Virus record (IMG/VR): IMGVR_UViG_3300044729_003839
Span: 58,966 to 122,965 of that record
Strand: one strand, 5' to 3'
Length of the DNA stretch: 64,000 nucleotides
DNA from: a virus
Below the pieces are notes generated by a model. It was given only the letters and a program-made list of their open reading frames with translations. It had not been told where the DNA came from and made no database searches. Both the position numbers and the translations under genes were made by a program. Each line of letters opens with the position of its first letter. Within the stretch, counting starts at the first letter, position 1. Of the stretch, positions 11,501 to 18,776 are shown in pieces.

Positions 11501-11588
11501 TTTTACCGGCCTTTGACCTCAACGACCGAATTATCGCGTCTTGCGGAGTCTGGGACAACCCCGGAGTCTTATCTATCCTAGTTGCCAT
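8535..11588 (-). CDS. PA14-domain virion protein
   Basis: A 1017-residue protein on the minus strand. Residues about 340-400 (minus strand nt ~10570-10390) contain the PA14 signature: GDWGIRWDGYLYITPG, then YSFQVETNCLVKIDVYLD. PA14 is a beta-sandwich that commonly binds carbohydrate, so an adhesin role is plausible. The rest is beta-rich, without membrane segments or nuclease or hydrolase motifs. The start ATG at 11588 sits exactly 29 nt from a minus-strand GTTGAAAGC. Its 3' end overlaps the convergent gene by 4 nt at a TTAA palindrome shared by both stops. Codon use by eye is AGA/AGG- and TTA-rich, like the three preceding genes. Confidence 0.7.
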   Translation of the reverse strand: MATRIDKTPGLSQTPQDAIIRSLRSKAGKREQRTDFIGLKRSNSLSDVSDPRKALNNTLVKLNEGDVEEQEFYNSQYDSSDWAVTKDFALEGITRDALLPLLGVSAQDGVVNLNPRIRIQDRISQVDSFSGIDSFNSLHAGPSAQFYRVAKRQVIGFLKFDFNTVTGEITVNELKGVDGVTDLTDEEILSGRRYVILLVEWYELENGSKADLSGTGIYLRVDSEDGWSVEEGFSSLTSIRSILGSLRFSQRPFRLGRGYSSINPPPWFSESPSTGIPDTVENLIRKPSGDPVVERGYWYSKAVIESRWSAEEIRQIGAPTGEVIVQDSNMRWESPPNPLRFETGDWGIRWDGYLYITPGIYSFQVETNCLVKIDVYLDEWTEVFSSGVPSSENSKYFSATSFDVNSIDNKFKYFYSSTEWEAYMPITIRMYVGGTDRSEPSVIVPTEPNIFLKTTKLQDPVNFYSELIDIELEELSPGEFAIFSDDLVSILIPVGDEYASVSYELVEKDGQALGDPIVVEISEIGVITDPELEEGEYKLRIFPVLSGEFEDNLEPLWRGRIASPGEGRTSYSDLVSGDFTPNQQKIPFDFRPSWWKVSQGHPYDRSLALSPSNTPFDGFASNIFKDEFSSGADGFGLYGDGDNNYTQRPNIIAGESKYEESSPNGSNYIGISLSSDRFGEGGRFIADSFPLNNSVFDDPGLLGENELGGDPNHKTSAFGKVTPEVAQIYLWTTGPEELQGKYFLSVDSASVTSDDDPELYGLPDFSSNEWLSPISISAVQVCDNSDFEGSSVKKFPAVLPILLEKVEVSGFTVISFSVLLPSLLPGGSEVSQFSGKFIRFYTSNSREFQNTLVDTGESICFSDVIKLTYDNDDNLIPFQSEIPQALSERVTPFGFDGISGICYPPYIVSDPLLKDTAIEDDDLYDAPAGWYDVFWGDPTKAGLGGKTLTLSRSLEFRGKDAVEPIITPVDFSFSLYSHKFRVDMPLEAEDHDEDVLTYLGNGEQVSDTYYLFVNLPN

Positions 11589-11608
11589 TAAAAAGGTATT
11601 CTTTAAAA

Positions 11609-11617
11609 GCTTTCAAC
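11609..11617 (-). promoter_or_regulatory. GTTGAAAGC element, minus strand
   Basis: On the minus strand GTTGAAAGC starts at 11617, 29 nt upstream of the ATG at 11588. It is head-to-head with a plus-strand variant 5 nt away. Confidence 0.7.
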
Positions 11618-11622
11618 TTGGA

Positions 11623-11631
11623 GTTGAAGGC
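11623..11631 (+). promoter_or_regulatory. GTTGAAGGC variant element
   Basis: One mismatch from GTTGAAAGC. It begins 32 nt upstream of the ATG at 11655 and forms an inverted repeat with the minus-strand copy. Confidence 0.5.
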
Positions 11632-11654
11632 TTAGTATACAGGGCGTACAACCG

Positions 11655-11879
11655 ATGGAAAAAATTAGGTTAACAGAGGGACTAGCTTTCCTTATATTCG
11701 AGGCGTTGTTCTGCATATCATTTATCGCTCTTTGCGAAATACCTAACTGGGCCATAGGGGCTAAGCAAGTTAATGCCTGTACAGATAGGTGGATGTTTAC
11801 GGCGGCTCTTTTCTTTCCTTCTGCGGTACAACAATCTCCCCCTTCTAGCTCTCGTACAAATCGCGGTACGACAAAATAA
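11655..11879 (+). CDS. Small predicted membrane protein
   Basis: A 74-residue frame starting at an ATG 32 nt downstream of a GTTGAAGGC element. Residues about 7-27 (LAFLIFEALFCISFIALCEI) form a hydrophobic membrane segment, and residues 46-57 a weaker second one. The tail is serine- and proline-rich. It overlaps the 3' end of phoH on the opposite strand by 35 nt. A holin-like or other inner-membrane role is possible but rests only on size and topology. The promoter-like element is the main reason to accept it as real. Confidence 0.45.
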   Translation: MEKIRLTEGLAFLIFEALFCISFIALCEIPNWAIGAKQVNACTDRWMFTAALFFPSAVQQSPPSSSRTNRGTTK

Positions 11880-12594
11880 CCTGTTTTACAAATTCCGAGC
11901 GGACAATATCATCGATTTGGAATTCCACTGAACCGACAAACTCGTCGAGTTTAGACAGTCTGTGAACCGCATCGCTCAGACCGTCCTTTCCAAATCTATT
12001 GGCTAAATCGCGCTGAATCACATCACCTAGTAACGCGATTGAACTGTAGTCACCGAGACGAGAAAGAATAGTCAGCACGCTATGCGCAGTGGCATTCTGC
12101 ATCTCGTCCGCAATTACCATGCAACGGTGCAGCGACCGACCTCTTAAATGTTCAATGGGCAAAAACTCGATAATCTTTTTATCAATCAAGTAATCCGCCT
12201 TCCCTTTCGCCATAAACACGCTTAACGCGTCCCTTAGCGATGCAATATGCGGCTCGAGCTTTTCCATTTCGTTGCCTGGCAAATAACCAATACCTTTTTC
12301 ACCGGGCGTATCGACAATCGGTTTGATATAGTATATTTTATCGATTTGCCGTTTTTGAAGTTTTTCGCAAGCAATGAAGACGGAGAGAAGTGTTTTAGCC
12401 GTCCCCGGGGGACCCGTTAAAATAGTAAGAGTTCGGCTTCGCAAATAATCCAAAGCTTCGCGCTGGCTGTCATTCGCAGGGTGGATCGTCCTGAGGCCGT
12501 CTCCCCGCCCTGCAGGGATCCCATAAGCAATTTCATCGTATCCCGGCACCGATGACTCGGTGACCTTCTCTCGCCTCGTACGCGCTTTAGCCAT
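11845..12594 (-). CDS. phoH: PhoH-like ATPase
   Basis: A P-loop ATPase of the PhoH family, which is common in phages of marine and cyanobacterial hosts; its role in infection is unsettled, and RNA metabolism or phosphate response are proposed. Counting from the ATG at 12594, Walker A is GPPGTAKT (residues 61-68), Walker B is VIADEMQNA, and the family-typical LLGDVIQRD and C-terminal DIVRSEFV follow. The frame also extends to a GTG at 12627, but a terminator-like hairpin with a T tract lies across that region, so the ATG at 12594 is preferred. That gives 249 residues, a normal full-length size. Confidence 0.92.
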   Translation of the reverse strand: MAKARTRREKVTESSVPGYDEIAYGIPAGRGDGLRTIHPANDSQREALDYLRSRTLTILTGPPGTAKTLLSVFIACEKLQKRQIDKIYYIKPIVDTPGEKGIGYLPGNEMEKLEPHIASLRDALSVFMAKGKADYLIDKKIIEFLPIEHLRGRSLHRCMVIADEMQNATAHSVLTILSRLGDYSSIALLGDVIQRDLANRFGKDGLSDAVHRLSKLDEFVGSVEFQIDDIVRSEFVKQVILSYRDLYES

Positions 12595-12610
12595 TGAGTT
12601 TTCCAGGTAA

Positions 12611-12643
12611 TAAAAAAGACGGGACACAAAGACTGTGTACCCG
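12611..12643 (-). terminator. Rho-independent terminator
   Basis: On the minus strand the stem GGG(T)ACACA / TGTGTCCC closes a GTCTT loop and is followed by GTC and TTTTTT. It lies between the kinase-like gene and phoH, so it would end transcripts from the kinase-like gene. Confidence 0.7.
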
Positions 12644-12702
12644 CCCAGGAGCTGATATATTTTGAACGGAGAACCATTCAGAGAAAAGCACCTACAATGC
12701 TT

Positions 12703-13296
12703 TCACCTTTGTCTGAGGGGGATAGAAGGACAGTTGGTGAACACGTCTTTGTCGGTGTCGGGCCTGGGGAGGCTGAATACACAAGAACGGGGTATAAGGC
12801 TTTGGGCTTTGAAGAACTTCTCGGTATGTCCATAATACCCGTTATGCTCGTTCATTCTCAACTCGAGTTGGGCGTTTATCCAGTACGTAGAGGCACGAGG
12901 ATTATTGGCTCTAAGCTCGGTGATGTGCCGATCGATAATGGTTTGATCCCAGCCCCGGCCCAAGATTACAACATCGACTCTTTCGCTCAAGTCGATCAAA
13001 ATTGATTCAGGCTCGAGTGAGCAGATCGGGTTGATAGGGGGCATTTGCCCCCTGCGCTCCTCGTAAAACAATGTGTCGGAGACGAAACGATCGATTAGGA
13101 GATAGTCTGGGGCCGGCAAAGGAATGTCTGTAAGCTTTTCCCTGAACTGTTCAACAGGAGAGCTATGTTCCGGCTTGATTCCTGAAAAGTGAAGAGTATG
13201 AACTAGGTATCCCGCGTTTTTTAAGTTAGACGCCGTCTTGTTAAGGAGAGAAGTTTTTCCAACCCGATCGGGCCCCAGGAAAATAATCGTGTGCAT
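12703..13296 (-). CDS. Nucleotide (thymidylate-type) kinase-like P-loop protein
   Basis: A protein of about 197 residues from the ATG at 13296 (an in-frame GTG at 13329 would add 11). It opens with MHTIIFLGPDRVGKTSLLNK, a Walker A (GPDRVGKT, residues 8-15) of thymidylate or deoxynucleotide kinase type. LLIDRFVSDTLFYEE gives the DR motif that contacts the phosphoryl acceptor in that fold. Later comes DQTIIDRHI. It could phosphorylate dNMPs alongside the reductase and dUTPase encoded elsewhere in the window. Kinase specificity cannot be read from the sequence, and a polynucleotide kinase-like role remains possible. It ends at a terminator. Confidence 0.7.
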   Translation of the reverse strand: MHTIIFLGPDRVGKTSLLNKTASNLKNAGYLVHTLHFSGIKPEHSSPVEQFREKLTDIPLPAPDYLLIDRFVSDTLFYEERRGQMPPINPICSLEPESILIDLSERVDVVILGRGWDQTIIDRHITELRANNPRASTYWINAQLELRMNEHNGYYGHTEKFFKAQSLIPRSCVFSLPRPDTDKDVFTNCPSIPLRQR

Positions 13297-13329
13297 TGCG
13301 GAGGGGAGAAGTCTCCCTAAGTCTAGCAC

Positions 13330-13338
13330 GTTGAAAGC
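13330..13338 (+). promoter_or_regulatory. GTTGAAAGC late-type element
   Basis: GTTGAAAGC starts 29 nt before the ATG at 13359. It lies in the divergent gap with the kinase-like gene. Confidence 0.7.
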
Positions 13339-13358
13339 CCTATGAGACGATTATTTCA

Positions 13359-13682
13359 ATGCCTAGACCGAGATGGGGTGTTCGGTTTTCATCCGACCCG
13401 AACAAAACTAAAAGCTACGTGCAGTCGTTGTATGACGATGATGCCGCCAATGTGAAACGCGGCGAGCTGTTTCTTAACGAGCCGAAGGCCCAGATCTTTT
13501 ATGTCGGCGCGGATGGAGTTGCAAGACGTGTAGGCGAGCAGGACGTCGTCCCTTTCGCCCAAATCGATTTTACCGGCCTTAGGGAATTCGCTGACGATAC
13601 CGCTGCCGCTGCCGCCACTCCTCCCGTCCCAGTCGGAGGCATGTACCGCACGGGAAGCGCCCTCAAGGTGCGGGTTTCTTAG
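13359..13682 (+). CDS. Small virion-associated protein
   Basis: A 107-residue protein. It has the pattern RGELFLNEPKAQIFYVG near residue 36, an alanine-rich linker and a C-terminal GGMYRTGSALKVRVS. This layout (a short statement of an output value followed by GGMYRTG) is typical of small phage fibre or tail accessory proteins, such as trimerising caps. Start chosen by the 29-nt promoter spacing. Its TAG stop at 13682 shares its G with the next GTTGAAAGC element. The precise role is not recognised. Confidence 0.65.
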   Translation: MPRPRWGVRFSSDPNKTKSYVQSLYDDDAANVKRGELFLNEPKAQIFYVGADGVARRVGEQDVVPFAQIDFTGLREFADDTAAAAATPPVPVGGMYRTGSALKVRVS

Positions 13683-13690
13683 TTGAAAGC
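13682..13690 (+). promoter_or_regulatory. GTTGAAAGC late-type element
   Basis: GTTGAAAGC begins 35 nt before the ATG at 13717, immediately at the stop of the preceding gene. Confidence 0.65.
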
Positions 13691-13716
13691 TTAAAGAATA
13701 GATTAAATCGCGTATT

Positions 13717-14448
13717 ATGGCTACAATCGCTAGATTAAAAAGGCTTGTTGGCATCGAGTTTGAGTACAAAGCTTCGCTCGGAGATTTTTTTGCCACCGTC
13801 TTGCAGAATAAACTTGTCAACGAGTACGATCAGACGGGGAACACCCCTGAAATTCGCTCGGAACTGCTGGAAAAATACAACACTTGCGGGCCTAGCATGG
13901 GCTTCTCGGCCAAGCAATTCGCGTATGGGGTCTTGGAACTGGTGGTGGACGCGTTGGTTGCGAATCCGGATGTTGTGACGGATCCGTACGAGAACCAGCT
14001 CAATGATCAGCTCGTGAATATTACAAGGTATGTGGGAATCGCTGGTGAGGGAGATTATCACTTTATGGTAGCAGTGTATAACCTTTCCGCAACGCTTTCT
14101 CAAATCACGCAGAACGTTATTCCTGTCGGTCCGCTTGTCGCCTTGGGTGACGTAATCGATGGCGGTGAGAACTACACGGTTGACGGTTTAGACGGAGGCG
14201 ATGCGACCGGTGTTGTGTTCCGAGCTTATCTTGAAGTAGGCGAACAGAACGATCCTGCTCAGTACGAAGACGCCTCGCTCGAGGGGACGATTGTGGACGG
14301 TTCTGTGACCGAGATTACCGACATCCTGGACGGCGGTGACGGCTTTGCCGTCGGCGATATCTTGAGTCTGGAGATCGATACAACAGAACCCGGCCAGGGT
14401 GACGGTGAAGGATCCGGCGCGTTAGTTGTGGTTATCGAAGTGGCATGA
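13717..14448 (+). CDS. Virion structural protein with beta-repeat C-terminus
   Basis: A 243-residue protein. The N-terminal half is helical and unassigned. Residues about 145-235 contain two copies of a DGGxxYT / DGGDGFAVGDIL motif of the kind found as repeats in phage tail and fibre proteins; the protein is acidic and glycine-rich there. It is likely a tail or fibre component. Its own GTTGAAAGC element lies 35 nt upstream. It abuts the hydrolase-containing gene downstream, which has no obvious promoter of its own and may be read from the same transcript. Confidence 0.6.
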   Translation: MATIARLKRLVGIEFEYKASLGDFFATVLQNKLVNEYDQTGNTPEIRSELLEKYNTCGPSMGFSAKQFAYGVLELVVDALVANPDVVTDPYENQLNDQLVNITRYVGIAGEGDYHFMVAVYNLSATLSQITQNVIPVGPLVALGDVIDGGENYTVDGLDGGDATGVVFRAYLEVGEQNDPAQYEDASLEGTIVDGSVTEITDILDGGDGFAVGDILSLEIDTTEPGQGDGEGSGALVVVIEVA

Positions 14449-14449
14449 A

Positions 14450-17400
14450 GTGCATAGCCTCTATCGTTGCAGGTGCCTGGTAGGTTATAGGCCGTTTTCT
14501 ACCGGCGATCAGGAGATTATATGGTTCCCGGAAAGGCAGATTGCCGGGGTAACCTTGTCAATGAACTGGTCGCCTGATGCGTTGACCGCGAATGCCGAGA
14601 CTTCAGTCCGGGGAGCAACGCAGTTTGTAAACGCCTTGTCCGGGTCGACAGTAAACGTCACGTTGTCCGACCCGTACATGACCGGGGCGTCTTGGGCGGT
14701 ACTTTTTGACACGGCTGCAGCGTACACTGGCGAGCAGTTGGCAGCCGCGAATCATATCTTGCTGCCGAAGTGCGAAAAGGGCCAGGTATCGACTCGCGAA
14801 AGACCTTGCCGTCCGTACGAACAAAGCTCGGAATTTGAAGATCCGGGCATCAGCAAAGCTAGTTTTTCACAATTCGCTCATTTGGTTGTAATTTTCTATT
14901 ACAATGTCGGCAGCAACGTCTTCAGCCTGGAGAGTTATTTTCGGGTAAACCGGTTCAATATCAGTCACGGGAAAACTTATCCCAAAGTGACGATTTCCGG
15001 GCTCGACCCTCAAACTATCGCTTTTAACCAGAATCTGGCGAACTTCCAGATGAAAGAGAACGAGACGTTGGAAGAGAATTTGAAGGAAATTGCGAAACAA
15101 TACGGATACCGGGTGTCGTTTTGCAACTCGCCTGAAGCGAATTATGGCCAGAAATACATAATGCCTAGTGGGTTTAGAGAGAAGGCGGTTACAGGGGAAG
15201 AAGTCCTTAAGAAGTATATTGGCAGCGTAGGGGGAAATTATAGCAAATTACCTTTAAAAGAATACGCAAATAAGATTTCGATTTGCACCCGGGCCAATGT
15301 TAACCAGGGCTGCTCAATATTTTACTTGGGCAAAGGCCTTTACGAGTATTACAATATAAGCGGGTCGGTCGAACGTGATTTTCTGAATTCTAACGCTGAA
15401 CTTGAGTTCAAGCGCGGCTTAGGTGTTGATTATGACACCACCCCAATCGATGGAGAAGAATACACTTTAGAAGATACTTTCCCGGATAAGAGAAAGGCGA
15501 AGATGGCGAGTGTCAAAACGAGTCTCAAGCAGTTCCCCGAGCAGTTTACTGTCTTAAAAAAGAGGTTTCAAGTCAATCAGTCGACAAGCGGATATGTGTG
15601 GAGAGGTAACAGTCCGGCCGTTAAAAACACCAAGGTAGAGAATACGAACTTATATGGTATTGGTGTTAATGATAACGTTCCTATATCGTTTTTAGACGGA
15701 CTTGTTGAGAACAGAACCTTTACGAAGGACGTTAACGGTTCCCTATGGATTAATATACAGACAAACTACGTCCTTAAAGTGTGTGATAAGGCAAAGAAGT
15801 GTACGATCCGTCCTATTCATCAAGAGGTGGGTAATTTACTGGCGATTCAAGGCGATTTGAAAAAGGGCAGTAAAGTTGCGATTAACCAGGTATTGGGAGA
15901 GTCGAATCCAGAGAAACTGCTACATACTCGATTCTATATTCCAAAGTCATCGGCCGGTACTACTACTGTTACCCTCGAACCTTCGTTGGTGTGGAATTTC
16001 GCCATCCCGGCATTCGATCTTACAGACGAAGAGAAGAAAGAGGCTGGGATTAAAACTTTCGAGACGGGTCCGGGCCCAGCGCGGTCTACTGTAGGCAGAG
16101 TGGTCCCTGAAGCGCCTAAAGCAAGCCTTAAGAATTGGAGGCCGACAGACGCAACTAAACCGAGCAAAGTGCTGGTAATGGCGGGGCACGCCGATGCTTC
16201 TGACACAGGGGCAGAGAATGAAAGAGCGTTGAACATCGAACTTGTGAAATGGGCGCAGAGAAATGCTCAAGCGTATGGAGTGGCGGATTTTCTCGAGTTT
16301 TACTACCCACCGTCCCCCAATGCCAAGACTCAATTCAAGACGGCTTTTGATGCAGTTTCTGCCGGAAAGCAAGTGATCGAGATTCATAACGACGAGCCTA
16401 ATGGCAGGTCGGGGGTAATTCCGCCCCTCGTCCCCGGCCCTAGGAGCGGGAGTAGCGGAGTACCGGCTGGAGCACGTCCCAACAAAATCAGGATCCTGGA
16501 CGATACTTTAAGTTCGATTTACGGCGCTTTTGATAAGGACTGGAGGTCGAAACCAGGAGAGGCGCCATTAGGAATTCCGAACAGAGGCGGTACTATCCTC
16601 GAAGTGGGCAGAATGTCTGATGAAGTTAATAAAATTGTCGAGTCGGGTACCCCGGCACAAAAGGAAGCGCTGTATAAACAGCTTATGGACCCGTTTATGA
16701 AGGCTGTGGCGGCAGAGAAGGCTAGGATGCCGGGATCTGCGGCACCTGCTGCACCGCAACTCCCACCAGCCGCTTCCGCTCCTATAGGCCAATGCTTAGG
16801 TCAACTGGGCAACACAGGTAGCTCTAGTGGTCCCCATCTCCACGTAGAATGGGCAGGAAGTAAAAAAGGTGCTTTTATAGACGAGTCCACTGTATCTAAA
16901 TATGTTACAATTAGTGGGAGAAAAATAGGAACACCTGATGTTACTTCTAGATACCGCACATCAGACAGACCGAATCACAACGGTGTTGACATTGGTGGCG
17001 GAGAAGGTGCAAATTTAGGTTTGACTGGGGGGGCCAGATTTAACAGAGTAGTAGAAGCTAATTGTGGCAAAAGCACAGGGAGATATGACCGATGCGGGGG
17101 TGGATACGGAAATCATATTATTATCGATACCCCGGAAGGGCAACTTTTGATCGCTCACCTCAAAGAAGGCTCGTTGACCAACTGCTCAAATCAGCCCCAG
17201 ACAAGCTCGTCATCTAGCTCTTCCGGCTCAAAGTACGGCCAAGGCGTACAGAACTCCCCCACCCCTGTCGGCGTCACGGTAGAGACCGAGTTCAAAGGAA
17301 TACCCCGCTCGTTAAGAATTGTTCCTGGCAGGACGATCCTCGCGTTCGTAACCAAATACGATGAGTGGATTGAGAAGGGGCGGCCGAACAATATCGACCC

Positions 17401-18253
17401 CGGGGTCTGGATCCCTCAACGATTTTCAAAATGGTTCGTTAAAAGTGCTGAGTATAGGTGGGACGGAGACCTTAGGGTGAAGGTGACTGGGGTGAGTGAT
17501 TGGGGTGTAGCAGTAAACAACGTTCCGGCTCCTCCCACCTTTGAAGACTACTTAGTTACGGAAAATTTCAAATACCGCGATTACTATGGGTATATCCGCT
17601 CGTTAGGAGATTTGTGCTGGAACCTGGGTAATGGCAAAACATCTTGCGACGAACTTTGTAAAGAGGCCGAGGAGGTGAGGGAGTTTTTACAACGTTCGAG
17701 AGAAACGGCTGAGGCGACAGAGGCGGCAGCGGCAAGTAATGTGACTAGCGAATTTCCTCCAGCAAATTGCAAGTATATAGGAAGTAAATACCCTGCAAGT
17801 CGGGTAAATGCGATCATTAACGCGGCACGACAAGGCGGTATAAACACTAAGGCGGGTTATGCGGGGGTTGTAGGCAATGCAATTATCGAGTCTAGGCAAG
17901 GAACTGAACTAAACCCAGCAGCGGACAACAAAAATCCGCGATATCTCGACTCCCAAGGGAGAGGTTGTATAGGAATCTTTCAGTGGTGCGACAGAAAGAA
18001 AGGCTTGGATGATCTCGCACGCAGACTCGGTAAGCCCTGGCAAGATTTCGGTGTGCAAATGCAGTGGTTCGTCCAGGAGTTAAAAGGGGCAGACAGCGGG
18101 GGACCTGCAACCGTGCAAGCCCTCAACAGTACTAACGACCCTAAAAAAGCTGCTTTTGAATTCAATAGGTTATTTGAAAGGGCTCCCGGTCAAAAAGAAA
18201 CGGAAAGACAACAAGCCGCACAAGAAATATTCGACCAGTTAGAGTGTCAATAA
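14450..18253 (+). CDS. Multi-hydrolase baseplate/tail lysin (amidase-like, permuted M23, lysozyme)
   Basis: A protein of about 1267 residues with three cell-wall modules, so probably the tail-tip or baseplate protein that opens the cell wall during injection. Nt ~16160-16640 look like an N-acetylmuramoyl-L-alanine amidase (VLVMAGHAD, then IEIHND). Nt ~16790-17180 hold an M23 peptidase whose parts are in permuted order: GNTGSSSGPHLHVEW comes before HNGVDIGG and LLIAHL. After a serine linker and a conserved middle domain, nt ~17790-18250 encode a phage tail-lysozyme domain (YAGVVGNAIIES, GCIGIFQWCDRKKGL). The start is uncertain: GTG at 14450 follows the previous stop, while ATG at 14561 is the first ATG in frame. 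The M23 stretch is visibly more AT-rich than its flanks. Confidence 0.82.
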   Translation: MHSLYRCRCLVGYRPFSTGDQEIIWFPERQIAGVTLSMNWSPDALTANAETSVRGATQFVNALSGSTVNVTLSDPYMTGASWAVLFDTAAAYTGEQLAAANHILLPKCEKGQVSTRERPCRPYEQSSEFEDPGISKASFSQFAHLVVIFYYNVGSNVFSLESYFRVNRFNISHGKTYPKVTISGLDPQTIAFNQNLANFQMKENETLEENLKEIAKQYGYRVSFCNSPEANYGQKYIMPSGFREKAVTGEEVLKKYIGSVGGNYSKLPLKEYANKISICTRANVNQGCSIFYLGKGLYEYYNISGSVERDFLNSNAELEFKRGLGVDYDTTPIDGEEYTLEDTFPDKRKAKMASVKTSLKQFPEQFTVLKKRFQVNQSTSGYVWRGNSPAVKNTKVENTNLYGIGVNDNVPISFLDGLVENRTFTKDVNGSLWINIQTNYVLKVCDKAKKCTIRPIHQEVGNLLAIQGDLKKGSKVAINQVLGESNPEKLLHTRFYIPKSSAGTTTVTLEPSLVWNFAIPAFDLTDEEKKEAGIKTFETGPGPARSTVGRVVPEAPKASLKNWRPTDATKPSKVLVMAGHADASDTGAENERALNIELVKWAQRNAQAYGVADFLEFYYPPSPNAKTQFKTAFDAVSAGKQVIEIHNDEPNGRSGVIPPLVPGPRSGSSGVPAGARPNKIRILDDTLSSIYGAFDKDWRSKPGEAPLGIPNRGGTILEVGRMSDEVNKIVESGTPAQKEALYKQLMDPFMKAVAAEKARMPGSAAPAAPQLPPAASAPIGQCLGQLGNTGSSSGPHLHVEWAGSKKGAFIDESTVSKYVTISGRKIGTPDVTSRYRTSDRPNHNGVDIGGGEGANLGLTGGARFNRVVEANCGKSTGRYDRCGGGYGNHIIIDTPEGQLLIAHLKEGSLTNCSNQPQTSSSSSSSGSKYGQGVQNSPTPVGVTVETEFKGIPRSLRIVPGRTILAFVTKYDEWIEKGRPNNIDPGVWIPQRFSKWFVKSAEYRWDGDLRVKVTGVSDWGVAVNNVPAPPTFEDYLVTENFKYRDYYGYIRSLGDLCWNLGNGKTSCDELCKEAEEVREFLQRSRETAEATEAAAASNVTSEFPPANCKYIGSKYPASRVNAIINAARQGGINTKAGYAGVVGNAIIESRQGTELNPAADNKNPRYLDSQGRGCIGIFQWCDRKKGLDDLARRLGKPWQDFGVQMQWFVQELKGADSGGPATVQALNSTNDPKKAAFEFNRLFERAPGQKETERQQAAQEIFDQLECQ

Positions 18254-18257
18254 CACC

Positions 18258-18776
18258 ATGTTGTTTCTAAAACCGCTTCTCGGACTGTTTTTCAAAGACG
18301 TGGTGCAAGACGCCGCAAAAAAATCCGTTCAAAACTCTTTGAATGAACTGTCAAAAGAGCAGATAAGGCGTGAGTTTCTCCGCACAGTAGCCGAAGGCTA
18401 CACCCGAGAAGTTGAGCACAACCTCTCACAATATGTACGCGCTTTAGGGGCCGCTTCGGTAACAATCGAAGCGGAGGGGGACTTGACAGGAGACAGGCTA
18501 TTCTCCGCCCTACAAAGTTCGCTTAAAACCCTCGAAGTTGAGATCGAAAAGCAGGGGGAAAATTCTCCCATCGTCCAGTATTTAAAAAGACGGTATGGCG
18601 AGGAGCAAGACGTTTATGTAGGCAGAGAGTCCGTCTCCGTCGCCAGCATGTTTTCTCCGGGAGAATCCCGGCAACAAATATGGCTTAATAGGTCGGGCAA
18701 TATCGAACTGCCTGAGTCAATATCCCGAGAAGTTGCTAACCTGCTCGATCAAATATTGTCCGAAGACTTGCCATAG
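18258..18776 (+). CDS. Hypothetical protein, tail-associated by context
   Basis: A 172-residue protein starting 4 nt after the multi-hydrolase gene, so probably translated from the same message. It is mostly helical: residues 1-12 are hydrophobic (MLFLKPLLGLFF) and residues 14-110 are rich in charged heptad-like helices. The C-terminal part is polar. No motif is recognised. The context suggests a partner or chaperone of the hydrolase, or a tail-tip protein. It overlaps the convergent HNH gene by 28 nt. Confidence 0.55.
   Translation: MLFLKPLLGLFFKDVVQDAAKKSVQNSLNELSKEQIRREFLRTVAEGYTREVEHNLSQYVRALGAASVTIEAEGDLTGDRLFSALQSSLKTLEVEIEKQGENSPIVQYLKRRYGEEQDVYVGRESVSVASMFSPGESRQQIWLNRSGNIELPESISREVANLLDQILSEDLP

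Noticed and set aside
12699-12707. GGTGAAAGC on the minus strand at the stop of the kinase-like gene
   Set aside because: One mismatch, 113 nt from the phoH start, with a terminator in between; too weak to call a promoter.
13389-13820. Minus-strand frame of 143 codons opposite the small virion genes
   Set aside because: It runs antisense to two plus-strand genes that each have a promoter element and sensible starts.
14520-14577. ATG with a good AGGAG site near the start of the multi-hydrolase gene
   Set aside because: It is out of frame with the large gene and stops after 18 codons. A frameshift is possible but not supported, since the main frame is open and coherent.
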